Assembly (NCBI GenBank): GCA_035557635.1
Contig: DATMDR010000046.1
Span: 1-64,000, forward strand
DNA length: 64,000 bases
Reading direction: 5' to 3'
DNA from: VRUE01 sp035557635
GTDB taxonomy: Bacteria > Actinomycetota > Thermoleophilia > Solirubrobacterales > 70-9
The translations under genes and the position numbers were made by a program. Positions 40,570-48,744 of the stretch are shown in pieces; position 1 is the first letter of the stretch, and each line of letters opens with the position of its first letter. Below the pieces are notes generated by a model, which was given only the letters and a program-made list of their open reading frames with translations, was not told where the DNA came from and ran no database searches.

Positions 40570-41279
40570 CAGGCCTCCTTCTCCAGCAAGACGACGGTCG
40601 AGCCGACGTGGTCGTCGGTGGCGTCTATCGCTTGCCGTCCCGCCTGCCGCAACCCGGCCGTCTCTGCCTCCGCCTCCAGGTCGTCGGCTGAGAGCAGGAG
40701 CAGGCGAACCTCGTCGACCTCCTCGCTCAGCTCACCCGCCGGCGAGACGGTCTGTCGCAGGCGGCTCACCGCGATCGCCCCGGCGTCGCGCCTGGCGCCG
40801 AGCGGCAGGCTGGAGTAGACCCAGCCGTCGACCTCCCGCGTGTCGGGGAGGGGATGGGCATCCTCGGCGACCTCGGGCATCGACTCGACGATCGCAAGCG
40901 CCGCCCGCCCGCCACCGGCCAGGTGCGCGGCGACGCACCGCAGGCAGGCCACTCGCTCCTCGGCGCCGTCGAGGAGCTGCAGCAGTTGCATCGGGGCCAG
41001 CGCCAAGCCGAAGCCGTGCTCCAGCTCGAAGTCCCGTGCGTCCCCGGCAACCGCCTGCGCGGAGCCGGATGCGCGTTCGTTGAAAGCGGTGACCAGTTCG
41101 GCATCCAGGTCGAGGCCGGTGACCGAGTGCCCGCGCTTCGCCAGGCGCAGCGCGACGCGTCCCGTGCCGCAGCCGAGATCGAGGATCCCACCGGCCGCCT
41201 CGCTCGCCAGCTCCTCCCACAGGGGCAGGTCGGCCGTGTAGCCGCCGCACTCGACGTCGTGCCAGACGACCGCGCTCAC
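40569..41279 (-). CDS. Class I SAM-dependent methyltransferase inside the murT-gatD operon
   Basis: The 236-residue protein carries the SAM motif GILDLGCGTGRVALRLAKRG and the acidic DLDAEL after strand 2. GTG 41279 overlaps the murT stop (GTGA) and its own stop overlaps the gatD start (TGATG), so the three are translationally coupled. murT and gatD are adjacent in most genomes. A role in cell-wall precursor modification is possible from context only; the substrate cannot be read from the sequence. Confidence 0.85.
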   Translation of the reverse strand: MSAVVWHDVECGGYTADLPLWEELASEAAGGILDLGCGTGRVALRLAKRGHSVTGLDLDAELVTAFNERASGSAQAVAGDARDFELEHGFGLALAPMQLLQLLDGAEERVACLRCVAAHLAGGGRAALAIVESMPEVAEDAHPLPDTREVDGWVYSSLPLGARRDAGAIAVSRLRQTVSPAGELSEEVDEVRLLLLSADDLEAEAETAGLRQAGRQAIDATDDHVGSTVVLLEKEA

Positions 41280-42649
41280 CGCCAGAACTCCTCGGCGAGG
41301 CCGCGCGAGGACAGCCGCTTGCGCAGCTCCAGCAGCGCCGTGTAGGTCGGCAGGGCGAAGAGCCGCTGCGGCGTCCCCGCAACGGCCCGGTCCAGCGCTC
41401 GCTCGATCCCAGGCTCGACCTCGATTGCCTCGGTCGGCCAGCCCGCGTACTTGAGTCTCAGCGCCATCTCCGGTGCCCGCGTGCCGGCGCAGACGACGCG
41501 GCGGACGGCGCCCTCGAGCAGCTCGAAGTCGGCGTCCCAGATCCAGGAGACGTCGCGCCCGTCGGCGATGCCGTCGTTGAGCGCGATCCAGAGGTCGATG
41601 CCCTCGCCGCCGGCCTCGAGTCGCAGCGTGCGCAGCACCTCGTTCGCGCCGGCGGGGTTCTTGATCAGCAGGATCGAGACCGGCTTGCGCGCGACCTCGA
41701 TCGTCTCGACCCGGCCGAAGGCGGCGCGCATCTCGCCCAGCGCGGCCGCGATCGCCACCGGCTCCACGCCCAGCTCGAGGCAGGCCGTGACCGCGGCCAG
41801 CGCGTTGTAGACGTTGTAGAGGCCGGGCAGGGGCAGCTCCAGCCGCAGCGGTCCCTGCGGGGTGCGCAGCTCGACCAGGGAGCCGGCCATCCCGCGCAGC
41901 TCGACTCGCGTCGCGGCCACCTCGGGCGCCGGGCGCCGGGCGCCGCAGCTCTCGCAGGCGTAGTGGCCGAGATGGCCGACGAAGGCGCGCTCGTAGGCGT
42001 AGGGATGGCCGCAGCGGCGACAGTGCTTGGCGTCGAAGGCATGCTGGAGCTCGGGCAGCGCCTGCGAGGGATCCTCGAGGCCGAAGTAGACGACGCCCGC
42101 ACGCGGGCACCCGTCGGCGTCGCGGCCGAGGTCGGCAATCAACGGGTCGTCGGCGTTGAGCGCGAAGCGGGCGCTGCCGGCCTGCTCGGCGACGGTCGCA
42201 GCCCAGCCGTCGGCTATCGCCTCGATCTCGCCGTAGCGATCGAGCTGGTCGCGGAAGAGGTTGCCGAGGACGATCAGCGAGGGGTCGAGCTGCTCGGTCA
42301 CCCGCGGCAGCCAGGCCTCGTCGACCTCGAAGAGGCCCTCATGGCCCCGCTGCTCGAGCAGGGCCGTGGCCACGCCCCAGGTCATGTTCGACCCGGCCCG
42401 GTTGTGCACCGGGGCTCGCCCTGCCGCGCCGAGAACGGCGGCGATCATCGCGGCGGTAGTCGTCTTGCCGTTGGTGGCGCTGACGATCGTCGTGCCGCGG
42501 TCGAGGCCGGCGCCGAGCCGCGAGATCGCGTCGGGAGCGAGGCGCAGCAGCACGCGGCCGGGGAGGGTGGTGCCGCCGCCGCGACCGCTGGCCCGGCTGG
42601 TGGCGCCGAGAGCGCGTGCCAGCGCAACCTTCGCCCCGAAGGCGCTCAA
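41276..42649 (-). CDS. murT: Lipid II isoglutaminyl synthase, MurT subunit
   Basis: MurT is a Mur-ligase-like enzyme that amidates peptidoglycan D-Glu with GatD. The ATP site is SATNGKTTTAAMIAAVL. A four-cysteine zinc ribbon (CRRCG ... CESCG) is inserted in the central domain. The C-terminal DUF1727 region follows (IKNPAGANEVLR, WIWDADFE). The 457-residue length is normal. It overlaps the upstream lipid kinase gene by ATGA. Confidence 0.95.
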   Translation of the reverse strand: MSAFGAKVALARALGATSRASGRGGGTTLPGRVLLRLAPDAISRLGAGLDRGTTIVSATNGKTTTAAMIAAVLGAAGRAPVHNRAGSNMTWGVATALLEQRGHEGLFEVDEAWLPRVTEQLDPSLIVLGNLFRDQLDRYGEIEAIADGWAATVAEQAGSARFALNADDPLIADLGRDADGCPRAGVVYFGLEDPSQALPELQHAFDAKHCRRCGHPYAYERAFVGHLGHYACESCGARRPAPEVAATRVELRGMAGSLVELRTPQGPLRLELPLPGLYNVYNALAAVTACLELGVEPVAIAAALGEMRAAFGRVETIEVARKPVSILLIKNPAGANEVLRTLRLEAGGEGIDLWIALNDGIADGRDVSWIWDADFELLEGAVRRVVCAGTRAPEMALRLKYAGWPTEAIEVEPGIERALDRAVAGTPQRLFALPTYTALLELRKRLSSRGLAEEFWR

Positions 42650-43533
42650 GGCGGCGGGACGAGCAGGTCCAGGGCGCGCGGCAGCACGCGCAGCGAGACG
42701 GGCAGGTCGGTGAGGTGCTCGCCGTCCGCGTAGACCGGCAGCGGCCGGCTTGCGCTCAGCTCCAGGCGGGACGCGCGGAAGACGCGGACCTCGTCCTCCT
42801 CGACGTGCGTCCCCTTGAACACCTTCGGCAGGTTACCCGCGAAGCGCAGCTTGGAGACCGCGCCGACGGCGATAACGTCGAACTCGCCATCATCGAGCTC
42901 GGCGTCCGGGGCGATGAACATGCCGCCGCCGAAGGCCTTGTTGTTGGCGACGGAGATCGAGTACCCGGTGAGGCGCTCTCGTTCCTCGCCGACCTGCAGG
43001 GTGAAGCGCACCGGCTTCCAGCCGATCAGGGTGCGCAGCGCCGCGTAGGCGTAGACCAGGTTGCCGCGCAGGACGCTGGTCTCGTTGGCGAGCTTGTTGG
43101 CTTCGGAGTCGAAGCCGACGCTGACGATGCCGAGGAAGCGCCGGCCATTGGCCTCGCCGACATCGATCCGGCGCGTGTGTCCGGCGGCGAGGACCTCGAC
43201 CGCGCCCTCCGGGTCGTCTGGGATGCCGAGCACCCGCGCCAGGTCGTTGCCGCGGCCGCCGGGGACGATGCCGAGCGGCGTCTCTCCACCGGCCAGTGCT
43301 CCACCGACGGCGCCGACCAGCCCGTCGCCGCCCATCACCACCGGCACCTCGCCCAGGTCGGCGGCCGCCAGCGCCCGCTCGACTCCGTCCTCGAGGCCGC
43401 CGGTCAGCTCGACGCGGAAGGCGATCCGCCGTGCGTCCAGCGCCTGCTCCACCCGCGGCAGCAGCTTCCGCGTGCGGCCGTGCGCAGAGGCAGGGTTGAC
43501 CAACAGTGCCAGCGGCATTTCCTCGATCGCCAT
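42646..43533 (-). CDS. Diacylglycerol kinase-like lipid kinase
   Basis: This YegS/DgkB-type kinase of about 295 residues has VNPASAHGRTRKLLP, VVMGGDGLVGAVGGAL and GIVPGGRGNDLARVLG. ATG 43533 is chosen because a TAGGCT -10 (minus strand, 43544-43549) ends ten bases before it. Other in-frame starts lie further up. It heads the operon with murT, the methyltransferase and gatD. The lipid substrate is unknown. Confidence 0.88.
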   Translation of the reverse strand: MAIEEMPLALLVNPASAHGRTRKLLPRVEQALDARRIAFRVELTGGLEDGVERALAAADLGEVPVVMGGDGLVGAVGGALAGGETPLGIVPGGRGNDLARVLGIPDDPEGAVEVLAAGHTRRIDVGEANGRRFLGIVSVGFDSEANKLANETSVLRGNLVYAYAALRTLIGWKPVRFTLQVGEERERLTGYSISVANNKAFGGGMFIAPDAELDDGEFDVIAVGAVSKLRFAGNLPKVFKGTHVEEDEVRVFRASRLELSASRPLPVYADGEHLTDLPVSLRVLPRALDLLVPPP

Positions 43534-43564
43534 CGGGTCGCGAAGCCTAGATGGCGCGGCCCGC

Positions 43565-44215
43565 TCAGCCGGTAGCGGTGAGGCGGCCGACATAAAAAGT
43601 TCCAGCACCCGCCTCGCCGATCTCGACCGGCTCGATCCCATACTGGAGGAACTTCCAGCGCAGCAGGGCCGGGCGCGTGTAGAAGGGCGTCTGCTCGCCC
43701 CAGCTGGAGGCGACCACGGCGTGCCCGCCCGGACGCAGGACCCGGGCGATCTCGGCGAAGAAGGGCGGCATGTTGAGCTGGGCGACGAGGTCGAACGACT
43801 CGTCCGGGAAGGGGAGGTCGGCGGCATCGCCCTGCTTGAAGGCGATCCGGCCCTCGGGGTCGAGGCCGACCTTGGCGACGGCGGCGCGAATCATCTCCTC
43901 GGAGAGGTCGACGCCGCGCACCCGGGCCTGGGGGAACTCGCGGGCGAGGAACAGAGCATCCTCACCCGTCCCGCAGCCGACGTCGAGGACGCGTTCGGGG
44001 GCGCGATCGACGTGGAGGACGGCAGCCGCCAGGGGCGCCAGGTGCTCGACTCCGCCGGCGCCGGTGCGCTCGTCCCAGCCGCTTGCCCGTTCCGAGAAGA
44101 AGCGACGGGTCGGGTTCCTCAGCAGGGGCCATAGCCACGGGGCGCGAGCGACCAGGCCATTGATCGCGCGCCCGGCGACGCGATTGAGCGAAGAGGTCGA
44201 GTGGGGGAGGGCCAC
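43565..44215 (-). CDS. Class I SAM-dependent methyltransferase
   Basis: The 216-residue enzyme has RVLDVGCGTGEDALFLARE, GVDLSEEMI, the DLPFPDESFDLV strand and ARVLRPGGHAVV. It resembles UbiE/COQ5-type enzymes; the substrate is unknown. A GTG start is used. It is divergent from the cyclophilin gene and 31 bp upstream of the lipid kinase start. Confidence 0.85.
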   Translation of the reverse strand: MALPHSTSSLNRVAGRAINGLVARAPWLWPLLRNPTRRFFSERASGWDERTGAGGVEHLAPLAAAVLHVDRAPERVLDVGCGTGEDALFLAREFPQARVRGVDLSEEMIRAAVAKVGLDPEGRIAFKQGDAADLPFPDESFDLVAQLNMPPFFAEIARVLRPGGHAVVASSWGEQTPFYTRPALLRWKFLQYGIEPVEIGEAGAGTFYVGRLTATG

Positions 44216-44262
44216 GCGCCGATGATTGCAACCGGGGCGCGGTCGTCTAGGCTTTCGCCGCG

Positions 44263-44940
44263 ATGGAGGAGACGCCGGACCGCCGCTGGATCATTCTCGC
44301 CGCCTTCGCCCTGGTTGCGGCCGGGGTCGTCGCGGCAATCCTGATCGGGCGCAGCGGCGGTGACGATGACGAGCCGACGGCCGCGAGCGCCGACGGCTGC
44401 GAGCAGATCGAGGCGCCGCAGCCGAAGCAGGTCAGCTTCAAAGCACCGAAGCAGGTCTTGGCGAAAGGCGAGGAAGCGACCGTCGTCGTCGAGACCAGCT
44501 GCGGAAGCTTCGAGATCGAGCTCGACACCGAGCGCGCCCCGAAAACGGCCAACTCCTTCGCCTTTCTCGCCGAGGAAGGCGTCTACGACGAGACCATCTT
44601 CCACAGGGTGGTGCCGGGCTTCGTGATCCAGGGCGGCGACCCGGAAGGGACCGGCACCGGCGGGCCCGGTTACAGCGTCGACGAGGAGCCGCCGGGCAAC
44701 CTCGCCTACACCAAAGGCGTGGTGGCGATGGCGAAGAGCGCGGCCGATCCGCCCGGGCGCTCGGCGAGCCAGTTCTACGTCGTCACCGGTGCCGACGCGG
44801 GGCTGCCGCCCGAATACGCGCTGGTCGGCAAGGTCAGCCAGGGCTTCGACACCGTCGCCCGCATCGACGCGCTGGGCACGCCGGAAGAAAAACCGAAACA
44901 GACGGTCGTGCTCGAGAAAGCCACTGTCGAGCGGGGCTAG
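44263..44940 (+). CDS. Membrane-anchored cyclophilin-type peptidyl-prolyl isomerase
   Basis: After an N-terminal membrane anchor (about residues 9-28) and a linker, residues 70-220 form a cyclophilin domain (TIFHRVVPGFVIQGGDPEGTGTGG, ASQFYVVTG). It is expected to fold exported proteins outside the membrane, fitting the nearby VKOR/DsbA genes. TAGGCT (44248-44253) lies nine bases before the ATG. Confidence 0.92.
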   Translation: MEETPDRRWIILAAFALVAAGVVAAILIGRSGGDDDEPTAASADGCEQIEAPQPKQVSFKAPKQVLAKGEEATVVVETSCGSFEIELDTERAPKTANSFAFLAEEGVYDETIFHRVVPGFVIQGGDPEGTGTGGPGYSVDEEPPGNLAYTKGVVAMAKSAADPPGRSASQFYVVTGADAGLPPEYALVGKVSQGFDTVARIDALGTPEEKPKQTVVLEKATVERG

Positions 44941-44959
44941 CCTGCTCTAGCCTGGCCCA

Positions 44960-45460
44960 ATGGCCAAGATCGACGTAGGAGACGCCGCGCCCGAGTTCGA
45001 GCTGCCGGGCACGGGGGGCAAGACGTACAGCCTCGCCGAGCACCGCGGCGGCAACCTCGTACTCGCCTTCTATCCCGGCGACGCGACCGCGGTCTGCACC
45101 AAGCAGTTCTGCTCCTACCGCGACCAAGGCGACCGGCTCGACCGGCTCGACGCGGAGGTGCTGGGCATCTCGCCGCAATCGGTCGACTCCCACGAGCACT
45201 GGGCGCAGGAGCGGGAACTGAACGTCCCCTTGCTCGCGGACGAGGACCTGGCCGTTAGCAAGAGCTACGGGGTGACAGGTTGGGTCGGTCCGTTCGCCAA
45301 GCTCACGGGGTTGAAGGACGCGCCTGGCGGTCGCTACGTGCAGCGCGCGATCTTCGTCATCGACGGCGAGGGGGTCGTCCGCCACCGCCACGTATCGCGC
45401 ACCGGCAGCACCTTCCAGACGGTCGGCGATCTCGAGCGGGCGGTCGGCGCGCTCGGATGA
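44960..45460 (+). CDS. Peroxiredoxin, BCP/AhpE-like
   Basis: The 166-residue thiol peroxidase has the active site FYPGDATAVCTKQFC. Cys46 is the peroxidatic residue and Cys51 sits where BCP proteins carry the resolving cysteine. ADEDLAVSKSYGV and a C-terminal FVIDGEGVVRHRHV are typical. TAGCCT (44948-44953) ends six bases before the ATG. It overlaps the following hydrolase by ATGA. Confidence 0.93.
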   Translation: MAKIDVGDAAPEFELPGTGGKTYSLAEHRGGNLVLAFYPGDATAVCTKQFCSYRDQGDRLDRLDAEVLGISPQSVDSHEHWAQERELNVPLLADEDLAVSKSYGVTGWVGPFAKLTGLKDAPGGRYVQRAIFVIDGEGVVRHRHVSRTGSTFQTVGDLERAVGALG

Positions 45461-46305
45461 CGCCAGCCGAGCCGGTCCCGTTCACGGCCGGCGACGGTCT
45501 CGCGATCAAGGGCGAGACGGCGGGGGAGGGGCCGCCGATCGTCCTTTGCCACGGCCTGACGGCGACCCGCGACTCCGTCGTGCACGGGTCGCGGGCGCTG
45601 GAGCGCGCCGGCTACAGGCAGGTCTCCTACGACGCCCGCGGTCACGGCGAGTCCGATCCCGCTCCCGCCGGCGAGGGTTATGGATACCCGGAGCTGGCCG
45701 GCGACCTGGAGTCGGTCGTGGCCGCTGAGGTGGGGGAGGAGCCGTTCGTCCTCGTCGGCAGCTCGATGGGTGCCCATACCGCCGTCGCCTTTTCCCTGCA
45801 CAGCCCGGAGCGACTCGCCGGCCTGGTCCTGATCGGACCGGTCTATCGCGGCGCGATCGACGAAGCGGAGCTGGCGTACTGGGACGGTCTCGCGACGGCG
45901 CTGGAGACCGGCGGGGTGGACGGCTTCGTCGAGTACATCGACCGGTTTCAGGCGGCGGACCCGGCCTGGCGTGAGTCGATCCTGCGCTTCACCCGTGAGC
46001 GGATGCTGCGGCACCGCCATCTCGATGCGGTGGCCGAGGCTTTGCGCCAGGTCGCGCGTTCGCAGCCGTTCGGCGAGATGGCGGAGCTGGAGTCGGTGCA
46101 GGCGCCGGCGCTGGTGGTCGCCAGCCACGACGACGCCGACCTCGGCCACCCGCGCGCCGTCGCCGAGGCCTACGCGGAGCGCCTGCCGCTGGCGCGGCTG
46201 GTTGGCGAGAGCGAGGGGGAGTCGCCGCTCGCCTGGCAGGGTGGCAGGCTCTCACGCGAGATAGCGGCGTTCAGCGCGCCGCTTACGGGGCGCAGCGAGC
46301 GCTAG
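45457..46305 (+). CDS. Alpha/beta hydrolase
   Basis: The 282-residue protein has LCHGLTATRDS (oxyanion loop), the nucleophile elbow LVGSSMGAHTA and the acid region VVASHDDADLGHP. A clear catalytic histidine near the C-terminus is missing; the place reads ESPLAWQGGRLSREI. It may use a different histidine or be specialised. It is translationally coupled to the peroxiredoxin gene. Confidence 0.85.
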   Translation: MTPAEPVPFTAGDGLAIKGETAGEGPPIVLCHGLTATRDSVVHGSRALERAGYRQVSYDARGHGESDPAPAGEGYGYPELAGDLESVVAAEVGEEPFVLVGSSMGAHTAVAFSLHSPERLAGLVLIGPVYRGAIDEAELAYWDGLATALETGGVDGFVEYIDRFQAADPAWRESILRFTRERMLRHRHLDAVAEALRQVARSQPFGEMAELESVQAPALVVASHDDADLGHPRAVAEAYAERLPLARLVGESEGESPLAWQGGRLSREIAAFSAPLTGRSER

Positions 46306-46316
46306 CCTTCCCGGCG

Positions 46317-46655
46317 ATGATCGATATCGGCCCTGGTGTCCACTACTCGGCGGTACAGCCCGGCACGCCCGTCTACAGCGACGACGAGGTGGAGGTCGGC
46401 GTTGTCGAGGTGGTCCTCGACAACTACGAGGAGCACATCTTCGACGGTGTGGTCTTCAAGGATCTCGAGGGCGTGCAGCGCTTTGCCGACGCCCCCGAGG
46501 TCGCCCGGACCGCCGAGCGCGGCGTCGTCCTCGCGATCAGCGCCGAGGAGGCGAAGCGCCTCGGGCCCCCCGAGGAGGGTCACGCCAAGTTCAAGCCCAA
46601 CCGGCGCGCCGGTCGTCTCAGCCGCTTCTTCGGCACCGGCTGGAAACGGCACTGA
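46317..46655 (+). CDS. Conserved hypothetical protein, 112 aa
   Basis: I do not recognise a named family. The protein is acidic in its first two thirds with strand-rich sequence (VEVGVVEVVLDNYEEHIFDGVVFKD), reminiscent of PRC-barrel-type proteins, and ends in a basic tail (RRAGRLSRFFGTGWKRH). TAGCCT (46303-46308) ends eight bases before the ATG, so the message is probably leaderless. Confidence 0.75.
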   Translation: MIDIGPGVHYSAVQPGTPVYSDDEVEVGVVEVVLDNYEEHIFDGVVFKDLEGVQRFADAPEVARTAERGVVLAISAEEAKRLGPPEEGHAKFKPNRRAGRLSRFFGTGWKRH

Positions 46656-46708
46656 GCGAAGTCCCTGCTTTAGCCGGGGCACAGGCGGACCCCGTAGTCT
46701 CCCGCCGC

Positions 46709-47137
46709 ATGTCTCTGGCAGAGGGAAGGCTCCGGGCGATCGCTGTCTTCGTCGCGACGCTCGGCATCGCCGTCGCCACCTACATCGCGGTCGCCGAGGC
46801 CGACGGCGGCGCCCCCGCCTGCTTCGCCGGGGGTGGCGGTTGCGAGGCGGTCGCGGAAAGCTCCCACTCGGAGCTGGCCGGGATCAACGTCGCGGTGCTC
46901 GGCATCCTCGGCTACCTGCTGCTGCTCGGTGCGGCGCTGCTGCGGGGGGACGGTGCGCGGCTGGTCGGCTTCGCCCTGGCGCTGGTCGGCTTTGGCTACA
47001 GCGTCTACCTGACCTGGCTGGAGCTGTTCGTGATCGACGCGATCTGCCAGTGGTGCGTCGCCAGCGCGATCCTGATGACGGTGCTCTTCGCCGTCAACGC
47101 GGTCCGCATGCTCCGTTACGTTGGGACGCCTCGATGA
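46709..47137 (+). CDS. Vitamin K epoxide reductase family protein
   Basis: The 142-residue protein has four membrane helices. The active-site CQWC is at Cys113 and Cys116, and the loop pair is Cys38 and Cys45. In actinobacteria VKOR reoxidises DsbA in place of DsbB. The DsbA-like gene follows. TAGTCT (46695-46700) lies eight bases before the ATG. The stop codon is contained in repeat R copy 3. Confidence 0.93.
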   Translation: MSLAEGRLRAIAVFVATLGIAVATYIAVAEADGGAPACFAGGGGCEAVAESSHSELAGINVAVLGILGYLLLLGAALLRGDGARLVGFALALVGFGYSVYLTWLELFVIDAICQWCVASAILMTVLFAVNAVRMLRYVGTPR

Positions 47138-47193
47138 GCGCGGAGCGAGCAAGCGTGCATATCTGGTTCTTCGCGCCGCGAGAGAAGCGCGAA
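47134..47193 (+). repeat. Dispersed repeat R, copy 3, with micro-ORF between VKOR and DsbA genes
   Basis: The micro-ORF runs from ATG 47134, overlapping the VKOR stop as ATGA, to TGA 47203-47205, overlapping the next ATG at 47202. It encodes 23 residues beginning MSAERASVHIWFFAPR. The downstream gene also begins MSAERS with nearly identical DNA (ATGAGCGCGGAGCG), so the insertion may have duplicated the start region. Confidence 0.8.
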
Positions 47194-47201
47194 TCTGTGT
47201 C

Positions 47202-47927
47202 ATGAGCGCGGAGCGCAGCCAGGCCGAGCAGGAGCGCCGCCGCCGCGTCGTGCAGCTGGGCAGCGCCGCCGCCTTCCTGGCGATCGTCGTCATCGCGGTG
47301 CTGATCGTGATCGGCCAGAGCCAGACCGACGGCGGCGACACCAGCCTCGAGGGAGCCGACGTGGTCGGCCAGGAGCTCGCCGGGATTCCGCAGGACGAGC
47401 TGGTGCTCGGCGATCCGGGCGCTCCCGTGACGCTAGTCGAGTTCGGTGACCTCCAGTGCCCGGTCTGCAAGGGCTATGCCGAAGAAGTCATCCCCGACGT
47501 GATCGACTCCAAGGTGCGCAGCGGCGCGGCCAAGATCGAGTTCCGCAACTTCACGATCATCAGCGAGGAATCGGTTCCCGCCGCTGCCGCAGCCATGGCC
47601 GCCGGCAAACAGGGCCGTGGCTGGAACTTCGTCGAGCTCTTCTACCGAAACCAGGGGATTGAGCGATCCGGCTACGTCACCGACGAGTTCCTCACCGAGA
47701 TCGCCCGCGGCGCGGGCGTCCCCGATATCGCCAAGTGGAAAGCCGACCGGGAAAGTCGCCGCGTCCTGTCCGAAGTCTCAGCCGAGACGGCAGAAGCCGA
47801 ACAGCTCGGCCTCGGCGGCACGCCATCGTTCGCGATGGAAGGGCCGGGCACGAGAGGGCTCGAACCCCTGGGCACGCTGGGCTCAGCCGGCGAAATCGAA
47901 GCGGCGATCGAAGCCGCTCTCGGCTGA
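47202..47927 (+). CDS. DsbA-like thiol-disulfide oxidoreductase, membrane-anchored
   Basis: The 241-residue protein has one N-terminal membrane helix (about residues 21-38). Its thioredoxin-fold domain carries CPVC (Cys86, Cys89) and the cis-proline region LGGTPSF. It should introduce disulfides into exported proteins and be recycled by the VKOR encoded upstream. The ATG overlaps the micro-ORF of repeat R. Confidence 0.92.
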   Translation: MSAERSQAEQERRRRVVQLGSAAAFLAIVVIAVLIVIGQSQTDGGDTSLEGADVVGQELAGIPQDELVLGDPGAPVTLVEFGDLQCPVCKGYAEEVIPDVIDSKVRSGAAKIEFRNFTIISEESVPAAAAAMAAGKQGRGWNFVELFYRNQGIERSGYVTDEFLTEIARGAGVPDIAKWKADRESRRVLSEVSAETAEAEQLGLGGTPSFAMEGPGTRGLEPLGTLGSAGEIEAAIEAALG

Positions 47928-47978
47928 GTTCACATAACCACCATTATCGTGCGTTGGATCGGCGATCTGCCGTTCCGG

Positions 47979-48013
47979 TGTTCCTTTTCCGCCCCATAGA
48001 CGGATAAGGAACA
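47979..48013. other. Long hairpin between convergent genes
   Basis: TGTTCCTTTTCCG (47979-47991) pairs with CGGATAAGGAACA (48001-48013) at 12 of 13 positions around a 9-nt loop. It lies between the convergent DsbA-like and methyltransferase genes. No T-run follows on either strand, so it may be a bidirectional non-canonical terminator. The other 85 bases or so of this gap show nothing notable. Confidence 0.55.
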
Positions 48014-48051
48014 TCCGAAGGAATGCGGGCCTGCCCTGTGGCGGCTGATGC

Positions 48052-48693
48052 TTACCCGGGCAACGTCGCGCTGCCGCGGACGAGCGGCCTGACCAGCGGC
48101 GGCGCTTTCGGCAGCTCACCCTGCTCGACATGCTCGACGCTGAACGGCGAGGCCTCGATCGTGGCGACGGTGTCGCGGTTGCAGTGGCAGCCGTCGGCGA
48201 GGAAGCGCCAGGGCTTCTCCAGGCGGTCCTGCCAGTGGGCCAGGCCGGCGTCCTCCGAGCGGACGTGCTCGAGGAAGAGCAGCCTGCCGCCGGGGCGCAG
48301 CACCCGCGCAGCCTCCGCAAGCGCCGCGGCGGGGTTGGGAACCGTGCAGAGAACCAGGGTGAAGGCGACGGTGTCGAAGCTGGAGTCCTCGAAAGGCAGG
48401 CTTTCGGCGGGCGCCTCGACCACCTGCGCCTCCGTGCCGGCCGCGGGCAGCTTCGCCCTGAGCCGCTTGACCATATGCGGGTCCGGCTCGGCCATGACCA
48501 GCTCGGTCACCTGCGGGGGGAACAGCTCCAGGTTGGCGCCGGTGCCGGCTCCGACGTCGATCGTGCGCCCGCCCGCCCCGCTCAGGGCCTGGCGCCGCAT
48601 CTCGCGCAGGCCCGCCTCTTCGGTGGCCTGGAAGGCGCGGTCGTAGAGGGCGGCGAACCCCCTCCCCCACGTCGCGTCGTAGATCCGGCCCAT
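48052..48693 (-). CDS. Class I SAM-dependent methyltransferase
   Basis: The 213-residue enzyme starts MGRIYDATWGRGFAALYDR and has RTIDVGAGTGANLELFP, AEPDPHM, the SFDTVAFTLVLCTVPNP strand and RVLRPGGRLLFLEHVRS. The last is typical of the UbiE/phospholipid and METTL7-like group. The substrate is unknown. An AAGGA SD precedes the ATG. Confidence 0.87.
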   Translation of the reverse strand: MGRIYDATWGRGFAALYDRAFQATEEAGLREMRRQALSGAGGRTIDVGAGTGANLELFPPQVTELVMAEPDPHMVKRLRAKLPAAGTEAQVVEAPAESLPFEDSSFDTVAFTLVLCTVPNPAAALAEAARVLRPGGRLLFLEHVRSEDAGLAHWQDRLEKPWRFLADGCHCNRDTVATIEASPFSVEHVEQGELPKAPPLVRPLVRGSATLPG

Positions 48694-48711
48694 ACGTCCT
48701 TGCGACTTTAA

Positions 48712-48729
48712 CCCGGGTTCTGACCCGGG
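48712..48729 (-). terminator. Short hairpin between SDR and methyltransferase genes
   Basis: CCCGGGT (48712-48718) and ACCCGGG (48723-48729) form a 7-bp stem with a TCTG loop. On the minus strand only TTAAAG follows, so termination would be weak. It separates the SDR gene from the methyltransferase gene. Confidence 0.4.
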
Positions 48730-48744
48730 AAAAGCCAGCAGCGC

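Noticed and set aside
40569..42110. A 513-residue methyltransferase reading through murT
   Set aside because: The upstream part is an off-frame shadow of murT. The SAM domain begins shortly after GTG 41279, which overlaps the murT stop.
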